NCBI RefSeq assembly: GCF_023238205.1
Contig: NZ_CP096659.1
Span: 3,055,626 to 3,119,625, forward strand
From: Halorussus limi
GTDB taxonomy: Archaea > Halobacteriota > Halobacteria > Halobacteriales > Haladaptataceae
Length of the DNA: 64,000 nucleotides
Direction: 5' to 3'
Shown here: positions 32,571 through 42,513 of the stretch, piece by piece
How the letters are laid out: every line of letters begins with the position of its first letter
How positions within the stretch are numbered: position 1 is the stretch's first letter
Program-made: the position numbers and the translations under genes
The notes under the pieces: generated by a model
Seen by the model: the letters and a program-made list of their open reading frames with translations, nothing else
Databases searched by the model: none
What the model was told of the DNA's origin: nothing

Positions 32571-33791
32571 TCAGTCCCGCTCGACCAGCACCGACTCGTC
32601 GAGTTCCGCCACCGAGTCGTACCCGGACAGCGCCAGCGTCAGGTCCAAGTCCGCGAGGAAGTTCCGGACGACCTCTCGAACGCCGTTCTCGCCGTCGATG
32701 GCCAGTCCGTAGACGTAGGGTCGGCCGAGCAGGACCGCGTCCGCACCGAGCGCCAGCGCCTTGACGGCGTCCGCGCCGCGGCGAATCCCGCTGTCGAACA
32801 GGACGGCGAACTCGTCGTGACCTTCGTCCACGGCGTCTTTTGCCGACCGAGCGTCCCCGACCGCCCGCACGACGTCGGGGAGCGCCTCGACGGCCGAAAT
32901 CGCGCCGTCGACCTGTCGGCCGCCGTGGTTCGAGACGACGACGCCGTCCACGTCGCGCCGGACCGCCTCGCGGGCGTCCTCGGGATGTAATGTCCCCTTC
33001 AGGAGTACGGGAAGGTCGGTCGCCCCTCGGACGCGCTCTACCGTCTCCCAGTCCATCGAGAGGTCGCCGAACTGCTCGACGAACCGCCAGAGTGCGGCCT
33101 GTTCGTCCTCCTCGGGCGGGGCGTCGAGCGAGTCGCGGAACGCGGGGTCCGAGAGGTAGTTCGCCACGCCCTCGCCGTCGAGGAACGGCAGGTAGGCGTT
33201 GGCAACGTCGCGCTCGCGCCACCCCATCGTCGGCGTGTCGAGCGTTATCACGATGGCCTCGTAGCCCGCATTTTCGGCGCGATTCACGAAGCTCTCGGTC
33301 ACGTCGGGGTCCGCGCTGGGGTAGAGTTGGAACCACCCGGTCGCGTCGCCGAGTTCGTCCGCGACGTCCTCCATCGTGGCCGAGGCCGCAGAACTGGAGA
33401 CGAAGGGCACGCCGAGCGATTGGGCGGCCCGCGCGCTGGCGAGTTCGCCGCCCTCGTGGATGATGGACTGGACGCCGACGGGCGCGAGCAGGACCGGAAC
33501 CGGGAACTCCTGTCCGCACATCTCAACCGAGAGGTCGCGCTCGGCCACGTCCTGCAACATCCGAGGGAGAATGCGCCACCGCCGGAACGCCTCGCGGTTC
33601 CGGTCGGCGGTGTCCTCGCCGCCCGCACTCCCGGCGACGTACGCGCGGGCCTCCTCCGAGAGGGCTTCCATCGCGGCTTCTTCGAGTTCGTCGGGCGAGA
33701 CGGGCATCTCGGGACGCTGGTCGGCGAGCATCCCGCTGGCGTACACCTCTCGCTGGCGATTCGGGCCGTAGGCTTCCGACGGGTCGTCCAT
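32571..33791 (-). CDS. FMN-dependent alpha-hydroxy-acid oxidase
   Basis: 406 residues from ATG 33791. It resembles lactate 2-monooxygenase and other FMN-dependent alpha-hydroxy-acid dehydrogenases. LLAPVGVQSIIHEGG and FQLYP lie in the flavin barrel. VLLKGTLHPEDA supplies the lysine near FMN, VVVSNHGGRQVDG the catalytic His and substrate Arg, and FDSGIRRGADAVKALALGA the phosphate loop. The substrate may be lactate or another 2-hydroxy acid. Confidence 0.88.
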   Translation of the reverse strand: MDDPSEAYGPNRQREVYASGMLADQRPEMPVSPDELEEAAMEALSEEARAYVAGSAGGEDTADRNREAFRRWRILPRMLQDVAERDLSVEMCGQEFPVPVLLAPVGVQSIIHEGGELASARAAQSLGVPFVSSSAASATMEDVADELGDATGWFQLYPSADPDVTESFVNRAENAGYEAIVITLDTPTMGWRERDVANAYLPFLDGEGVANYLSDPAFRDSLDAPPEEDEQAALWRFVEQFGDLSMDWETVERVRGATDLPVLLKGTLHPEDAREAVRRDVDGVVVSNHGGRQVDGAISAVEALPDVVRAVGDARSAKDAVDEGHDEFAVLFDSGIRRGADAVKALALGADAVLLGRPYVYGLAIDGENGVREVVRNFLADLDLTLALSGYDSVAELDESVLVERD

Positions 33792-33907
33792 GGTGGTCCG
33801 GTGGTGGTGTGGGTTGTTATAACTTGTCAGGATCTTCCCGCCTCGGCGTGCGGCGAGCATGCATCCCGCTTCAGAGAACGAATTTTATTTCTCAAACGTG
33901 GTCGTAG

Positions 33908-35035
33908 CTATTCCTCATTCGAATCGCGCGTCCGCGCCAGCACCGTCGACGCCGCGACTCCCGCGACGAACGCGAGTCCGACGTTCGTCGCCGCGCCGAG
34001 GACGCCGACGCTCGCGGTCAGCGCGAGCGAGTCGGTGTCGAGACTCGCCTTCGCCAACTCGACGGCGACCAGCGCGAGGACGACTCCGAGCGCGGCCATC
34101 GGGAACGCCGCGACCAACTCGGCCGCGCCGAGCGCCGCGCCGGCGTAGAGGCCGCCCAGAATCAGGTTCGCACTCGCGGTCCGCGCGCCGAAAGCGTGTT
34201 TGCCCGCGACGCCGCCGCTCCCGTGACACATCGGGAGCGCGCCGAGCGGAACCGCCAGCAGGTTCATCGCGCCCATGCTGGTGGCGAGTTCGTCGGGCGA
34301 GACCTCCGCGTCGAACAGGTCCGAGAGCAGGAGCGAAGTCGCCACCGCGGCGTTGCCCACCGTCATCGCCAGTTGCGCGCCCGTCGCCGCGAGCGCGTCG
34401 GCGGTGACGGCGAAGTCCTCGGCGGCGACCCCGACGCCGCCCCGCGGGAGTCCGACTCCGAGATTCGGTACCGCGACTCTCGGCGCGCCGGTCTCGGTCG
34501 CCGCGAGGCCGACGCCCACGGCTAGAACCGCCAGCGCGGCCGCGCGCCGGTGGCCGAACGCGACCACTACGCCGCCCGTGGCCGCCGCCGCCAGCGCCGT
34601 CTTCGGCGCGCCCGACCCGAGTTCGAGACCGGTCCGCGCGAGGACGAGCGCCACCGCCAACTGGACGCCCCGAATCGCGGCGGGGTCGATGCGGTCGGCG
34701 AGCGCGCCGAGCGCGCCGACCGACCCGAGCGCCAGCAGGACGACGCCCGAGAGCGTCCCCGCGACCGCGAGTTCCGGCACCGTCAGCGACCCCGCGATGA
34801 CCAGCGCCGCGAGCGCCTTCATCGGTTCGACCGAGACGGGCGCGCCGTAGCGAAGCCCCCAGACGACCTGAAACGCGCCGAACCACAGCAGGAGGACCGG
34901 AAGCCGAAGTTCCGTCAGCGCCGACACCGCGACCACGACCGGCAGGACCGTCACCGAGTCGCCGACCGCACCGGTCGCGTCGCCCGGCGCGAACGTCGGC
35001 GCTCGGTCCCGGAGGTCGGCGGTCGAGAACTTCAT
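33908..35035 (-). CDS. Sulfate/molybdate-type transporter (MOT1 family)
   Basis: 375 residues, about ten to eleven hydrophobic helices. FAPGDATGAVGDSVTVLPV at the N-terminus, APVSVEPMKALAALVI and the late PMCHGSGGVAGKHAFGART are characteristic of the MFS_MOT1/SulP-related permeases, which take up molybdate or sulfate. Which anion is used cannot be told. Confidence 0.82.
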   Translation of the reverse strand: MKFSTADLRDRAPTFAPGDATGAVGDSVTVLPVVVAVSALTELRLPVLLLWFGAFQVVWGLRYGAPVSVEPMKALAALVIAGSLTVPELAVAGTLSGVVLLALGSVGALGALADRIDPAAIRGVQLAVALVLARTGLELGSGAPKTALAAAATGGVVVAFGHRRAAALAVLAVGVGLAATETGAPRVAVPNLGVGLPRGGVGVAAEDFAVTADALAATGAQLAMTVGNAAVATSLLLSDLFDAEVSPDELATSMGAMNLLAVPLGALPMCHGSGGVAGKHAFGARTASANLILGGLYAGAALGAAELVAAFPMAALGVVLALVAVELAKASLDTDSLALTASVGVLGAATNVGLAFVAGVAASTVLARTRDSNEE

Positions 35036-35298
35036 CGTGAGAGCAGTCGTCCGTAACCGACTTAGGGTTACTCAGAAACCGAAAGTCGGTACTTCGGCAG
35101 ATTTCGTAACCGCGAACGGTTACTGGAGCGCGAGTCGAACGCGGACGGGGTACGGAACTCGAACCTCGGCGGTCCCGTCTCGACATTTTCCACCCGACGC
35201 TCCCAACCCCATGCCTCCAACTCGACGCCCGATGAATATCGTTTCTCACACGAACAGTTGGCATGGGAACTATGGTGGGCGCTTCCGTCGTCTCGTCC

Positions 35299-36303
35299 AT
35301 GACAGAGCGCAACATCCACCTGCCGGTCGCCGCCCGACCGAGCATCGACGACATCGTCTCGCTCGCACAGCAGGCCGAGGACCGCGGCTACCGCCGGGCG
35401 TGGCTCCCCGAGACGTGGGGCCGGGAGGCCGCGACGGTCCTCTCGGCCATCGCCGAGCGCACCGACGAAATCGGCATCGGGCCGTCCATCCTCAACGTCT
35501 ACTCGCGGTCCCCGGCGCTGGTGGGCCAGACCGCGGCCACCCTGCAGGAACTCTCCGACGGTCGGATGCGCCTCGGCATCGGCCCGTCCGGTCCTGCGGT
35601 CATCGAGGGCTGGCACGGCCAGAGCTTCGAGCGACCGCTCCGGCGGACCCGCGAGTACGTCGAAATCGTCCGGCAGGTCCTCTCGGGCGAGACGGTCAAC
35701 TACGCGGGCGAGGAGTTCACCGTCGGCGGGTTCCGCCTGCGGAGCGACCCGCCGGACGAGACCGTACCCATCGACGCGGCCGGGATGGGACCGAAGTCGG
35801 TCGAACTCGCCGGGCGCTTCGCCGACGGCTGGCACGCCCTGATGCTCACGCCCGACGGGATTCGGGACCGACTCGAAGACCTCCGGCGCGGCGCGGAGTT
35901 GGGCGACCGCGACCCCGACGACGTGCGGGTCACGCTCTCGACGACCTGCGCGGTCTCGCCGGACGGCGAGCGCGCCCGGACCCTCGCGCGCCAGCACCTC
36001 GCGTTCTACGTCGGCGCGATGGGGACCTTCTACCGGGAGGCGCTCTCGCGGCAGGGCTACGAGGAGACCGCCGAGGCGGTCGCGTCCGCGTGGGGCAACG
36101 GCGACCAAGAGGGCGCAATCGCGGCAATCGGCGACGACCTGCTCGACGACCTCGGCGCGGTCGGGACGCCCGAGGAGGCCCGCGCGCAACTCCGGAAGTT
36201 CGAGGGCATCGACGGCGTGGACCGCGTGGCGGTCTCGTTCCCCCGCGGCGCGGAGCAAGACGAGTTGGAGGCGACCATCGACGCGCTCGCCCCCGAGGAG
36301 TAG
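35299..36303 (+). CDS. LLM-class F420-dependent oxidoreductase (TIGR04024-like)
   Basis: 334 residues from ATG 35299 (TERNIHLPVAARPS). This is a luciferase-like TIM barrel: RAWLPETWGREA, GIGPSILNVYSRSPALVGQ, RMRLGIGPSGPAVIEGWHG and GPKSVELAGRFADGWHA are typical of coenzyme F420 enzymes. The substrate is unknown. The 263 bases before it hold no gene. Confidence 0.88.
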   Translation: MTERNIHLPVAARPSIDDIVSLAQQAEDRGYRRAWLPETWGREAATVLSAIAERTDEIGIGPSILNVYSRSPALVGQTAATLQELSDGRMRLGIGPSGPAVIEGWHGQSFERPLRRTREYVEIVRQVLSGETVNYAGEEFTVGGFRLRSDPPDETVPIDAAGMGPKSVELAGRFADGWHALMLTPDGIRDRLEDLRRGAELGDRDPDDVRVTLSTTCAVSPDGERARTLARQHLAFYVGAMGTFYREALSRQGYEETAEAVASAWGNGDQEGAIAAIGDDLLDDLGAVGTPEEARAQLRKFEGIDGVDRVAVSFPRGAEQDELEATIDALAPEE

Positions 36304-36420
36304 CGTCGACCCTTCGGCGGACTGCGACCACCCGTACCTGCGACCGTCGCGGTTTCTCGCGGGCGAGGGACGGAGACGGCCGCGCAAAACCTATTCCGGT
36401 CGGGGTCGCACACGGGAACC

Positions 36421-36957
36421 GTGACAGACTCCGCCGATTCCGTCGATTCCGATTCCGCTGATTCCAACTCCGCCGACCCCTCCGGAGCCGAGACGCCCGA
36501 AATCCGCGTGGACCACGTCGGCATCGCGGTCCGCTCGGTCGCCGACGCCGAACCTCTGCTGGAACTGCTCGGAGCCGAAAAGCTCGTCCACGAGGAGGAC
36601 CCGACCGGCGCGTTCCGGTGGGCGTACTACCTGCTCGGCGACGCCTCCCGCGTCGAGTTGGTCGAACCAATCGAGGGCGAAGATTCCTTTCTCACCGACT
36701 TCCTCGCCGAGAACGGGGCGGGGATGCACCACGTCACGCTCGAAGTCGCCGACATGGACGCCGCAATCGCGGCGCTCGAAGCCGAAGGGGTTCGGGTCGT
36801 GGACCGCACCGACTACGACGAGTGGGCCGAGGCGTTCGTCTCGCCGCGGAACCCGACCGGCGTCCTCTGGCAACTGATGGAGTACCGCGACCCCTTCGCC
36901 GAGGGTCGGCCCGACCCCGACCGACTCTACATCGGCGGGAAGCGATTGACGGAGTAG
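36421..36957 (+). CDS. VOC-family protein (methylmalonyl-CoA epimerase-like)
   Basis: 178 residues from GTG 36421. A Ser/Asp/Ala-rich extension of about 25 residues precedes the VOC fold. VDHVGIAVRSVADA gives the first metal His, GMHHVTLEVADM the second, and RVELVEPIEG and TGVLWQLMEY follow. The pattern is that of methylmalonyl-CoA epimerases. No mutase or carboxylase gene is near, so the substrate stays open. Confidence 0.78.
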   Translation: MTDSADSVDSDSADSNSADPSGAETPEIRVDHVGIAVRSVADAEPLLELLGAEKLVHEEDPTGAFRWAYYLLGDASRVELVEPIEGEDSFLTDFLAENGAGMHHVTLEVADMDAAIAALEAEGVRVVDRTDYDEWAEAFVSPRNPTGVLWQLMEYRDPFAEGRPDPDRLYIGGKRLTE

Positions 36958-37253
36958 CGATTCGTATCGGGGTCGTCGCCGTCCGTTTCGTCGTCTCCGC
37001 TATCGTTCTCGTCTCCGGGAGTATCGTCAGGTCCCCGTCCGGACGCTCCGTCGGACTCGTTGCGAACCCGTCGACCGTTTCCGTGGGAGTTCGGGTCGTC
37101 CACCAGCAGACCCAGAAAGCAGAGCAGGAGTCCGAAGACGAGACCCCACGTGACGATGCTCTCCGAGACGACGCCGAGCGCCTGCCCGACGAGGAAGAAC
37201 CCGCTGGCGCAGACGACGGCGATGCCGAACAGGAGGACCTCGATACTGCGCAT
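36927..37253 (-). CDS. Small two-helix membrane protein with acidic tail
   Basis: 108 residues from ATG 37253. It starts with two membrane helices (VLLFGIAVVCASGFFLVGQA and WGLVFGLLLCFLGLLV), followed by an acidic, disordered tail rich in Asp/Gly. No family is recognised. Its 3' end overlaps the end of the VOC gene by 31 bases, tail to tail. Confidence 0.55.
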   Translation of the reverse strand: MRSIEVLLFGIAVVCASGFFLVGQALGVVSESIVTWGLVFGLLLCFLGLLVDDPNSHGNGRRVRNESDGASGRGPDDTPGDENDSGDDETDGDDPDTNRYSVNRFPPM

Positions 37254-37366
37254 ACGGACTTCTCGGAGAGCTATCAGAAAACGACTCCGTCTCCGCGCGG
37301 CGACGCACGACCCGTCGGCGTTCGGCCGCCCGTTGCACTTACTGCCGTCGGAGACGTACCGAGCGT

Positions 37367-37948
37367 ATGTTTCCGCTGGGTCACGTCGGAATGGCGCTGC
37401 TGTTCGTCGCGCCCGTCGTGTTGCTCCTCGACCGGAAGCGTCGGTACCCGCCGGTCGCCGTGCTGGCGCTCGCAACCGCGCTCCTGCCGGACCTCGACGG
37501 GAAGATTCCCTTCTCGCACCACCACGGCGGGCCGCACACGGTGTTGTTCGTCCTCTCGGTGAGCCTCGCCGTCGGACTCTCGCTCGCGTTCGTCTCGGCC
37601 AACCTCACGTGGTTGGCGCGTCGCGTCGATGGACTGCCCAGTTTCCGGCCGCGCGCGGCGTTCGCGCTCGGGGCGGGCGGTGCGCTCGCTGGCCTCGGTA
37701 GCCACCTCTTCGCGGACGTGCTGATGATACCCATCGCGGACAACCCGGTGGAACCGTTCTGGCCGGTGTCCGAACGGACGGTCGCGCTCGGACTGATGCA
37801 CCCCGGCGACCCGGCGTGGAACTGGGGACTGTTGGCCGCGGGCGTCGCCGTGCAGGCGCTCGCGCTGACGTTCGTTTTCGTCCGCACCCGCGGGTACTGG
37901 ACTCCCGTTCGGACGGGGCGCTCCGGCGATTCGAACCAGTCGCGATAG
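37367..37948 (+). CDS. Membrane metal-dependent hydrolase-like protein (DUF457 type)
   Basis: 193 residues, four or so membrane helices. It begins MFPLGHVGMALLF and has LLPDLDGKIPFSHHHGGPHT and SHLFADVLM, the histidine/aspartate pattern of YdjM/DUF457 membrane hydrolases. The reaction is unknown. Confidence 0.75.
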   Translation: MFPLGHVGMALLFVAPVVLLLDRKRRYPPVAVLALATALLPDLDGKIPFSHHHGGPHTVLFVLSVSLAVGLSLAFVSANLTWLARRVDGLPSFRPRAAFALGAGGALAGLGSHLFADVLMIPIADNPVEPFWPVSERTVALGLMHPGDPAWNWGLLAAGVAVQALALTFVFVRTRGYWTPVRTGRSGDSNQSR

Positions 37949-38049
37949 GTCCGTCCGACGCCAGCGAACTCCGCACCGCTCTCGGCGCGGAACCGGAGGA
38001 ACTCTCCACGACATGAGAGTTTATCGGGCTCCGGCACGAAGCCGACTGT

Positions 38050-39069
38050 ATGCAGAGAGTCGAAGTCACGGAGTTCGGCGACAGCGACGCACTGGCGGTC
38101 ACGGACGCGGAGAAACCGGAACCCGGCGAGGGCGAGGTCCGCATCGCCGTCGAGGCCGCGGGCATCAACTTCGCGGACATCATGCAGCGTCGCGGCCACT
38201 ACGTCGGCGGCCCGGAACCGACGTACGTGCCCGGGATGGAGGCCGCGGGTACGGTCGACGCCGTCGGCGAGGGCGTCTCCGCGAGCGAAGCGAGCGGAGG
38301 TTCGTCGGACGCGTCCGACGGCGTCGGGTACGAAGAGGGCGACCGTGTGGTCGCCATGACCGGACGGGGCGGCTACGCCGAGTACGTGCTCGCGGACGCC
38401 GACTCGCTGTTCGAGGTGCCCGAGGCGATGTCGTTCGACGAGGCCGCGGGGTTCCCGGTCCAGTTCATGACCGCCCACGCGGTCCTCCACGAGTGGGGCG
38501 AACTGGAGGAAGGCGAACGAGTGCTGGTCCACGCGGCGGCGGGCGGGGTCGGAACCGCGGCGGTCCAGTTGGCAAGCGCGGCGGGCGCGGAGGTGTTCGG
38601 CACCGCCAGCACCGACGAGAAACTCGAACTCGCCGAGCGACTCGGCTGTGACCACCCCATCAACTACGAGGAAGAGGACTTCCGTGAGGTCGTGGACGAG
38701 GTGACCGACGGCGAGGGCGTGGACCTCGTGTTGGACGGCGTGGGCGGCGAGACGTTCGCCCGGAGCCTCGACGCACTCTCGCACTTCGGGCGGGTCGTGG
38801 CCTACGGCGCGGCCAGCGGCGAACCCGGCGAGGTCGACACGACGCGACTCCTCTTCGAGAACAAGTCGGTCGTCGGGTTCCACCTCGGGAACGCGACCCA
38901 GCGCGACCCGCAGCGAATTCTCCTGTCGGTGCCGGAACTCCAGCAGATGCTCGCGGCGGGCGAGTTGGAGGTCGTGGTCGGCGAACGGTTCCCGCTCGAA
39001 GACGCCGCCGCGGCCCACGAAGCCATCGAGAACCGCGAGACGACCGGCAAAGTCGTTCTGAACCCCTGA
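38050..39069 (+). CDS. Quinone oxidoreductase-type MDR protein
   Basis: 339 residues of the medium-chain dehydrogenase/reductase family, zinc-independent quinone reductase branch. GINFADIMQRRGHYVG, YVPGMEAAGTVDAVG, HAAAGGVGTAAVQLA (the NADPH fold) and FPLEDAAAAHEAIENRETTGKV match NADPH:quinone reductase. A Ser/Ala-rich insertion lies around residue 80. Confidence 0.88.
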   Translation: MQRVEVTEFGDSDALAVTDAEKPEPGEGEVRIAVEAAGINFADIMQRRGHYVGGPEPTYVPGMEAAGTVDAVGEGVSASEASGGSSDASDGVGYEEGDRVVAMTGRGGYAEYVLADADSLFEVPEAMSFDEAAGFPVQFMTAHAVLHEWGELEEGERVLVHAAAGGVGTAAVQLASAAGAEVFGTASTDEKLELAERLGCDHPINYEEEDFREVVDEVTDGEGVDLVLDGVGGETFARSLDALSHFGRVVAYGAASGEPGEVDTTRLLFENKSVVGFHLGNATQRDPQRILLSVPELQQMLAAGELEVVVGERFPLEDAAAAHEAIENRETTGKVVLNP

Positions 39070-39207
39070 ACCGGACCCTCGTCTCACCCCCGACTCCGCA
39101 CTCCGTTCGCTATTACTCCTCGACCCGCCGGAACGCACCCCCAGACGCGCCCCGGACGCGCCGACGACTGGTCTCGGCGACTCCGTCGGTCGCTCGCCGC
39201 GTCGCGG

Positions 39208-39507
39208 TCAGTAGACTCGGACGGTTCCGCCGCTCTCGACGCACACCTCGTGGCCGCCGTACTCGAAGGCGACGCGGCCCTCGCGCTGGTGGGACACGTC
39301 GCTCCGGACCGGTCTGAATAGCGCGTCGAGCGCGTCGGGGTCGATGGTGTCGTAGAGCGGTCGTAATTCGCGCTCGTCCGCGTCGGACGCCGAACTCACG
39401 GCGGTTACGATGGCTTCCGCGACTGACTCGCCGTCGCCGACTTCGGAAGTCACGACGGGGTCCTGTGCTGTCTCGCTGTGAAGTGAAGTAGACTCGTCGC
39501 CGTTCAT
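39208..39507 (-). CDS. HalOD1 output-domain protein
   Basis: 99 residues. LYDTIDPDALDALF and VAFEYGGHEVCVESGGTVRV match the HalOD1 domain, found only in halophilic archaea and thought to be an output module of signalling systems. It stands alone here, and no partner gene is adjacent. Confidence 0.8.
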   Translation of the reverse strand: MNGDESTSLHSETAQDPVVTSEVGDGESVAEAIVTAVSSASDADERELRPLYDTIDPDALDALFRPVRSDVSHQREGRVAFEYGGHEVCVESGGTVRVY

Positions 39508-39636
39508 CGTTCGCTAAAACCGACAGCAACACTTGTGAACCCGGCCCCTAAGTCCCGGCGTGTGAATACTACCATTCTTTTAAGTCAGCCCTGCCGATAG
39601 CGAGTCCTCGGACGCGGGTCGCCCGGGGCCGCCCGG

Positions 39637-40290
39637 TCACTCGTCGTGGACGAGCGTGTTCGCCAAGAGATTCCGGTTCCCCCGGCGCAAGCGCGCGGAG
39701 AGCGCGTTCCGGGAGATACCGAGGTCGTCGGCCAGTTCGGCCAGTTTCGCGCCCCGCGGCACGTCGAAGTAGCCCGCGTCGTAGGCGGCGGTCAGCGCCT
39801 CGCGTTGCTCCTCGGTCACGCCGTAGGTGCCGCTCTCCTCGGGGTTCTCTGGTTGGTACACTCGGTCGAGTTGAAACGAGAACTCCCGCTCCAGACAGTA
39901 GTCGTGGAACGCCGAGAGAGCGTCCCGATTCGGGAACAGGACTTTGAGTTCCCACCGCTCGCCGCCATCGCTCACGGCCTCCAGAATCGTCGCCTTCGCG
40001 TCCGAGATGCCCGCCATGAGGTTCTCCACGTTGGCCTGCCACGTCACGCGATAGAACCGCTCGTCGTCCCCCTGCTCCTCCAGCGTCAGGATGTCCTGAA
40101 TCGTGCTGTCCTCGCGGAGCGCGGCCTCGAACCCCTCGAAGTCGCCGTTGGCCGCCCAGAAGTACGGCGTCACGTGTTCGGTGCCAGCGACGACGCGCTT
40201 GATTTCGATTCGCATGTCGGGAGCCCTCGTCAGGGTGTCCGCCAGTACGAACTCGCTCGCGGGGACGGTCATCTCCGCCATGACGCTCAT
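39637..40290 (-). CDS. Bat-type helix-turn-helix regulator (HTH_10)
   Basis: 217 residues. A middle domain of the bacterioopsin-activator type precedes the C-terminal HTH_10 domain (GVTEEQREALTAAYDAGYFD, then LADDLGISRNALSARLRRG). Homologues are haloarchaeal regulators whose targets are mostly unknown. It is transcribed away from mptE across a small gap of 29 bases at its start. Confidence 0.87.
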   Translation of the reverse strand: MSVMAEMTVPASEFVLADTLTRAPDMRIEIKRVVAGTEHVTPYFWAANGDFEGFEAALREDSTIQDILTLEEQGDDERFYRVTWQANVENLMAGISDAKATILEAVSDGGERWELKVLFPNRDALSAFHDYCLEREFSFQLDRVYQPENPEESGTYGVTEEQREALTAAYDAGYFDVPRGAKLAELADDLGISRNALSARLRRGNRNLLANTLVHDE

Positions 40291-40319
40291 GGAAACTCGA
40301 CTCGGCTAACGACCGCCTG

Positions 40320-41051
40320 CTATAAACGCTCGTCGGCGACGTCGGTCCCCTCGAACGCCGCCTCGATTCGCTCGCGGCGGCCGTCCAACACCTCGAACCG
40401 CTCGCCGCGCCGGAGTTCTAACCACCGGAGCAGGCGCTCGGCCCAGTCCAACTTCTTCGCCTTCACGGGGTCCACGTCGGGGTCGTCGAAGTCCCACCCG
40501 ACGAACCGGAGTTCGGCCGCGCCGAGGTGGTCGGCGAGGAACGCCGCCCGGTCGCCGTCGGTGAACCCGCCGACGTTCCGGACGTGTGCGACCGGCCGGG
40601 ACTGGGTCGTCGGCAGGACGTAGTCTGTGTCGAATCTCGGCACCCACTCGCGGACCGCGGGCACGTTGTCGCCGTGGGCGTGGACCGCGACCGGCGTCCC
40701 CTCCTCGGTCAACTCGCGGGCGGTCTGGGGGTTCTTGTCGAGATCCGTGACCATGCAATCGACGCCGACGCCGGCGTCTCGGAGGTCGTCCGCGGCGGTC
40801 GAGGCCGCGAAGACGGCGTCGGCTTCGCGGGCGCGGTCGAGTTCCGCCGGTCGGTCGGGGTGGTCCGAGTCGGTCAGCGAGGGACCGGCCCCCGCAATAG
40901 CGACCGTCTCGCCCGACGCGTCGAGTTCCGCGAGGTCGAAGGGTCCGGTGAGGTCGGCCAGCACGTCGCGGGCGCGCTCGTCGGCCTCGCTGTCGAAGCC
41001 GAAGTCCGCCAGAATCCGCTCGTAGACGGGGCTCCACGTTTCGTAGTTCAT
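40320..41051 (-). CDS. mptE: 6-hydroxymethyl-7,8-dihydropterin pyrophosphokinase MptE-like
   Basis: 243 residues from ATG 41051 (MNYETWSPVYERILADFGFD). IAGAGPSLTDS, CMVTDLDKNPQTA, VHAHGDN and LRFVGWDFDDP are conserved in the DUF115/MptE family, which adds pyrophosphate to hydroxymethyl-dihydropterin, the step before dihydropteroate synthase. folP lies 105 bases upstream on the same strand, consistent with a shared pathway. Confidence 0.88.
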   Translation of the reverse strand: MNYETWSPVYERILADFGFDSEADERARDVLADLTGPFDLAELDASGETVAIAGAGPSLTDSDHPDRPAELDRAREADAVFAASTAADDLRDAGVGVDCMVTDLDKNPQTARELTEEGTPVAVHAHGDNVPAVREWVPRFDTDYVLPTTQSRPVAHVRNVGGFTDGDRAAFLADHLGAAELRFVGWDFDDPDVDPVKAKKLDWAERLLRWLELRRGERFEVLDGRRERIEAAFEGTDVADERL

Positions 41052-41156
41052 GTCAGAATCGCTTGAGCCGGAAGTTCGCAAGCAAGTACCCCTACCCGCG
41101 AGCGCCCTTCCGGCTTCCCAAATCCGGATTCTTCCTCCCCCGGCATAAGTTTTCTC

Positions 41157-42311
41157 TTACCGTTCCGGGTCGCTGACAGCATCGAGAGCGTCGACCAATC
41201 GGTCGGAGGGCGCTTCTCCCCCGGATTCGTCGGCCACGAGCGAGCGGAGGCGGGCCAGCGCGGCGGGCGTCCCCGCGAGCAGGACGCCCGCGGTTCCGGG
41301 CGCGACGGTGACGCCGGCGTCCATCGCGGCCGCGGCGAGAGTTTGGCGCTCGGCGTCCGAGAGTCGAGAAAGCTCGAACACGCGCGTCTCGGTCTCGTCG
41401 GCGAGGTCGGCGTCGGCCCCGAGGCGGTCGAGGTGGCGGGCGGCCTCTCCGGCGCTCGTCACGTCCAACTCCTCGACGCCGAGGTCCGCGTCGCGGAGTC
41501 GGTCGCGCGCGAAGACGTCCCCTATTTTCGCGGCGTCGAGGGTCTCGGCCACGTCGTGAGTCCGGACGACGTGCGCGCCGCGCTCGACCGCCATCGAAGT
41601 CGCGGCCAGCGAGACCGGCAGGGCCTCCTCGGTGCTTCGGCCCGCGAGGTCCCGGAGGAAGTTCTTCCGGTTGATGGAGACCAGAATCGGCTGTCCGAGG
41701 CCGCGAAACTCCCGGAGTCGGCGGAACGTCTCGCGGTCGTCTTCGAGGGTCTTGGCCTCCGACCAGCCACCGAACGCGGGGTCCACGATAGTCTTGTCCG
41801 TCAGGCCCTCGCGCTTCAGCGCGTCGTAGATGTCGTCCACGCGCTCTATCGCGCCGGGGCGTTCGAGGTCGGGTGGACTCGCCATCTTCACGACCGCGGC
41901 GTCGTGGTCGCGACACACGTCGGGCATCCGCGGGTCGGCGAACCCGCAGATGTCGTTGACCATGTCGAACCCGCGCGCGAGCGCCGCGTCTGCGACCTCG
42001 GCGTACCGGGTCTCGATGGAGAAGACGGCGTCGCCCGACACGCTCTCGATGGCCTCGACCGCGGTGTCGAGGCGGTCGAGTTCCTGCTCGGCCGAGAGGA
42101 CCTCGAACCGCTTGTTGGCGGATTCGAGGCCCACGTCCACGATGTCCGCGCCCTCAGCGATTAGTTCGGTGTCGACGTACTCGGCGGCCTCGCCGGGGTC
42201 GTCGTAGACGCTCGGGTCGTAGGGCGACTCCTCGCTGACGTTCAGGACGCCCATTATCCGCGGCGGGTGGTCGTCGCCGATGCCCAAGCCCGCGGCGTTC
42301 ACGTTCTGCAT
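41157..42311 (-). CDS. folP: Dihydropteroate synthase
   Basis: 384 residues from ATG 42311. The pterin-binding TIM barrel shows MGVLNVSEESPY, then ADIVDVGLESANKRF, FDMVNDICGFADP, ILVSINRKNF and the final GAHVVRTHDV. The last 110 residues are an extra domain not present in bacterial FolP. It joins the pterin pyrophosphate made by MptE to p-aminobenzoate. It is divergent from the amidotransferase gene, which could provide that p-aminobenzoate. Confidence 0.9.
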   Translation of the reverse strand: MQNVNAAGLGIGDDHPPRIMGVLNVSEESPYDPSVYDDPGEAAEYVDTELIAEGADIVDVGLESANKRFEVLSAEQELDRLDTAVEAIESVSGDAVFSIETRYAEVADAALARGFDMVNDICGFADPRMPDVCRDHDAAVVKMASPPDLERPGAIERVDDIYDALKREGLTDKTIVDPAFGGWSEAKTLEDDRETFRRLREFRGLGQPILVSINRKNFLRDLAGRSTEEALPVSLAATSMAVERGAHVVRTHDVAETLDAAKIGDVFARDRLRDADLGVEELDVTSAGEAARHLDRLGADADLADETETRVFELSRLSDAERQTLAAAAMDAGVTVAPGTAGVLLAGTPAALARLRSLVADESGGEAPSDRLVDALDAVSDPER

Positions 42312-42513
42312 GTGCGAACCCCGGGACGGGAGAAATAAAAAGGAGGCTGTTCCGGAACGCGCGACTCGACGGCGACCCCGGACAGGAGCATCGACCGACC
42401 CGGAACTTCGCCGACCCCGAACCTCGACCGAGGCGGCGCATCGAAGCCCATTAATCGTCTGCACGCCAACTGAACCCACGACCGAATTCGCGGCCGAGAT
42501 TCCGACCCCGAAC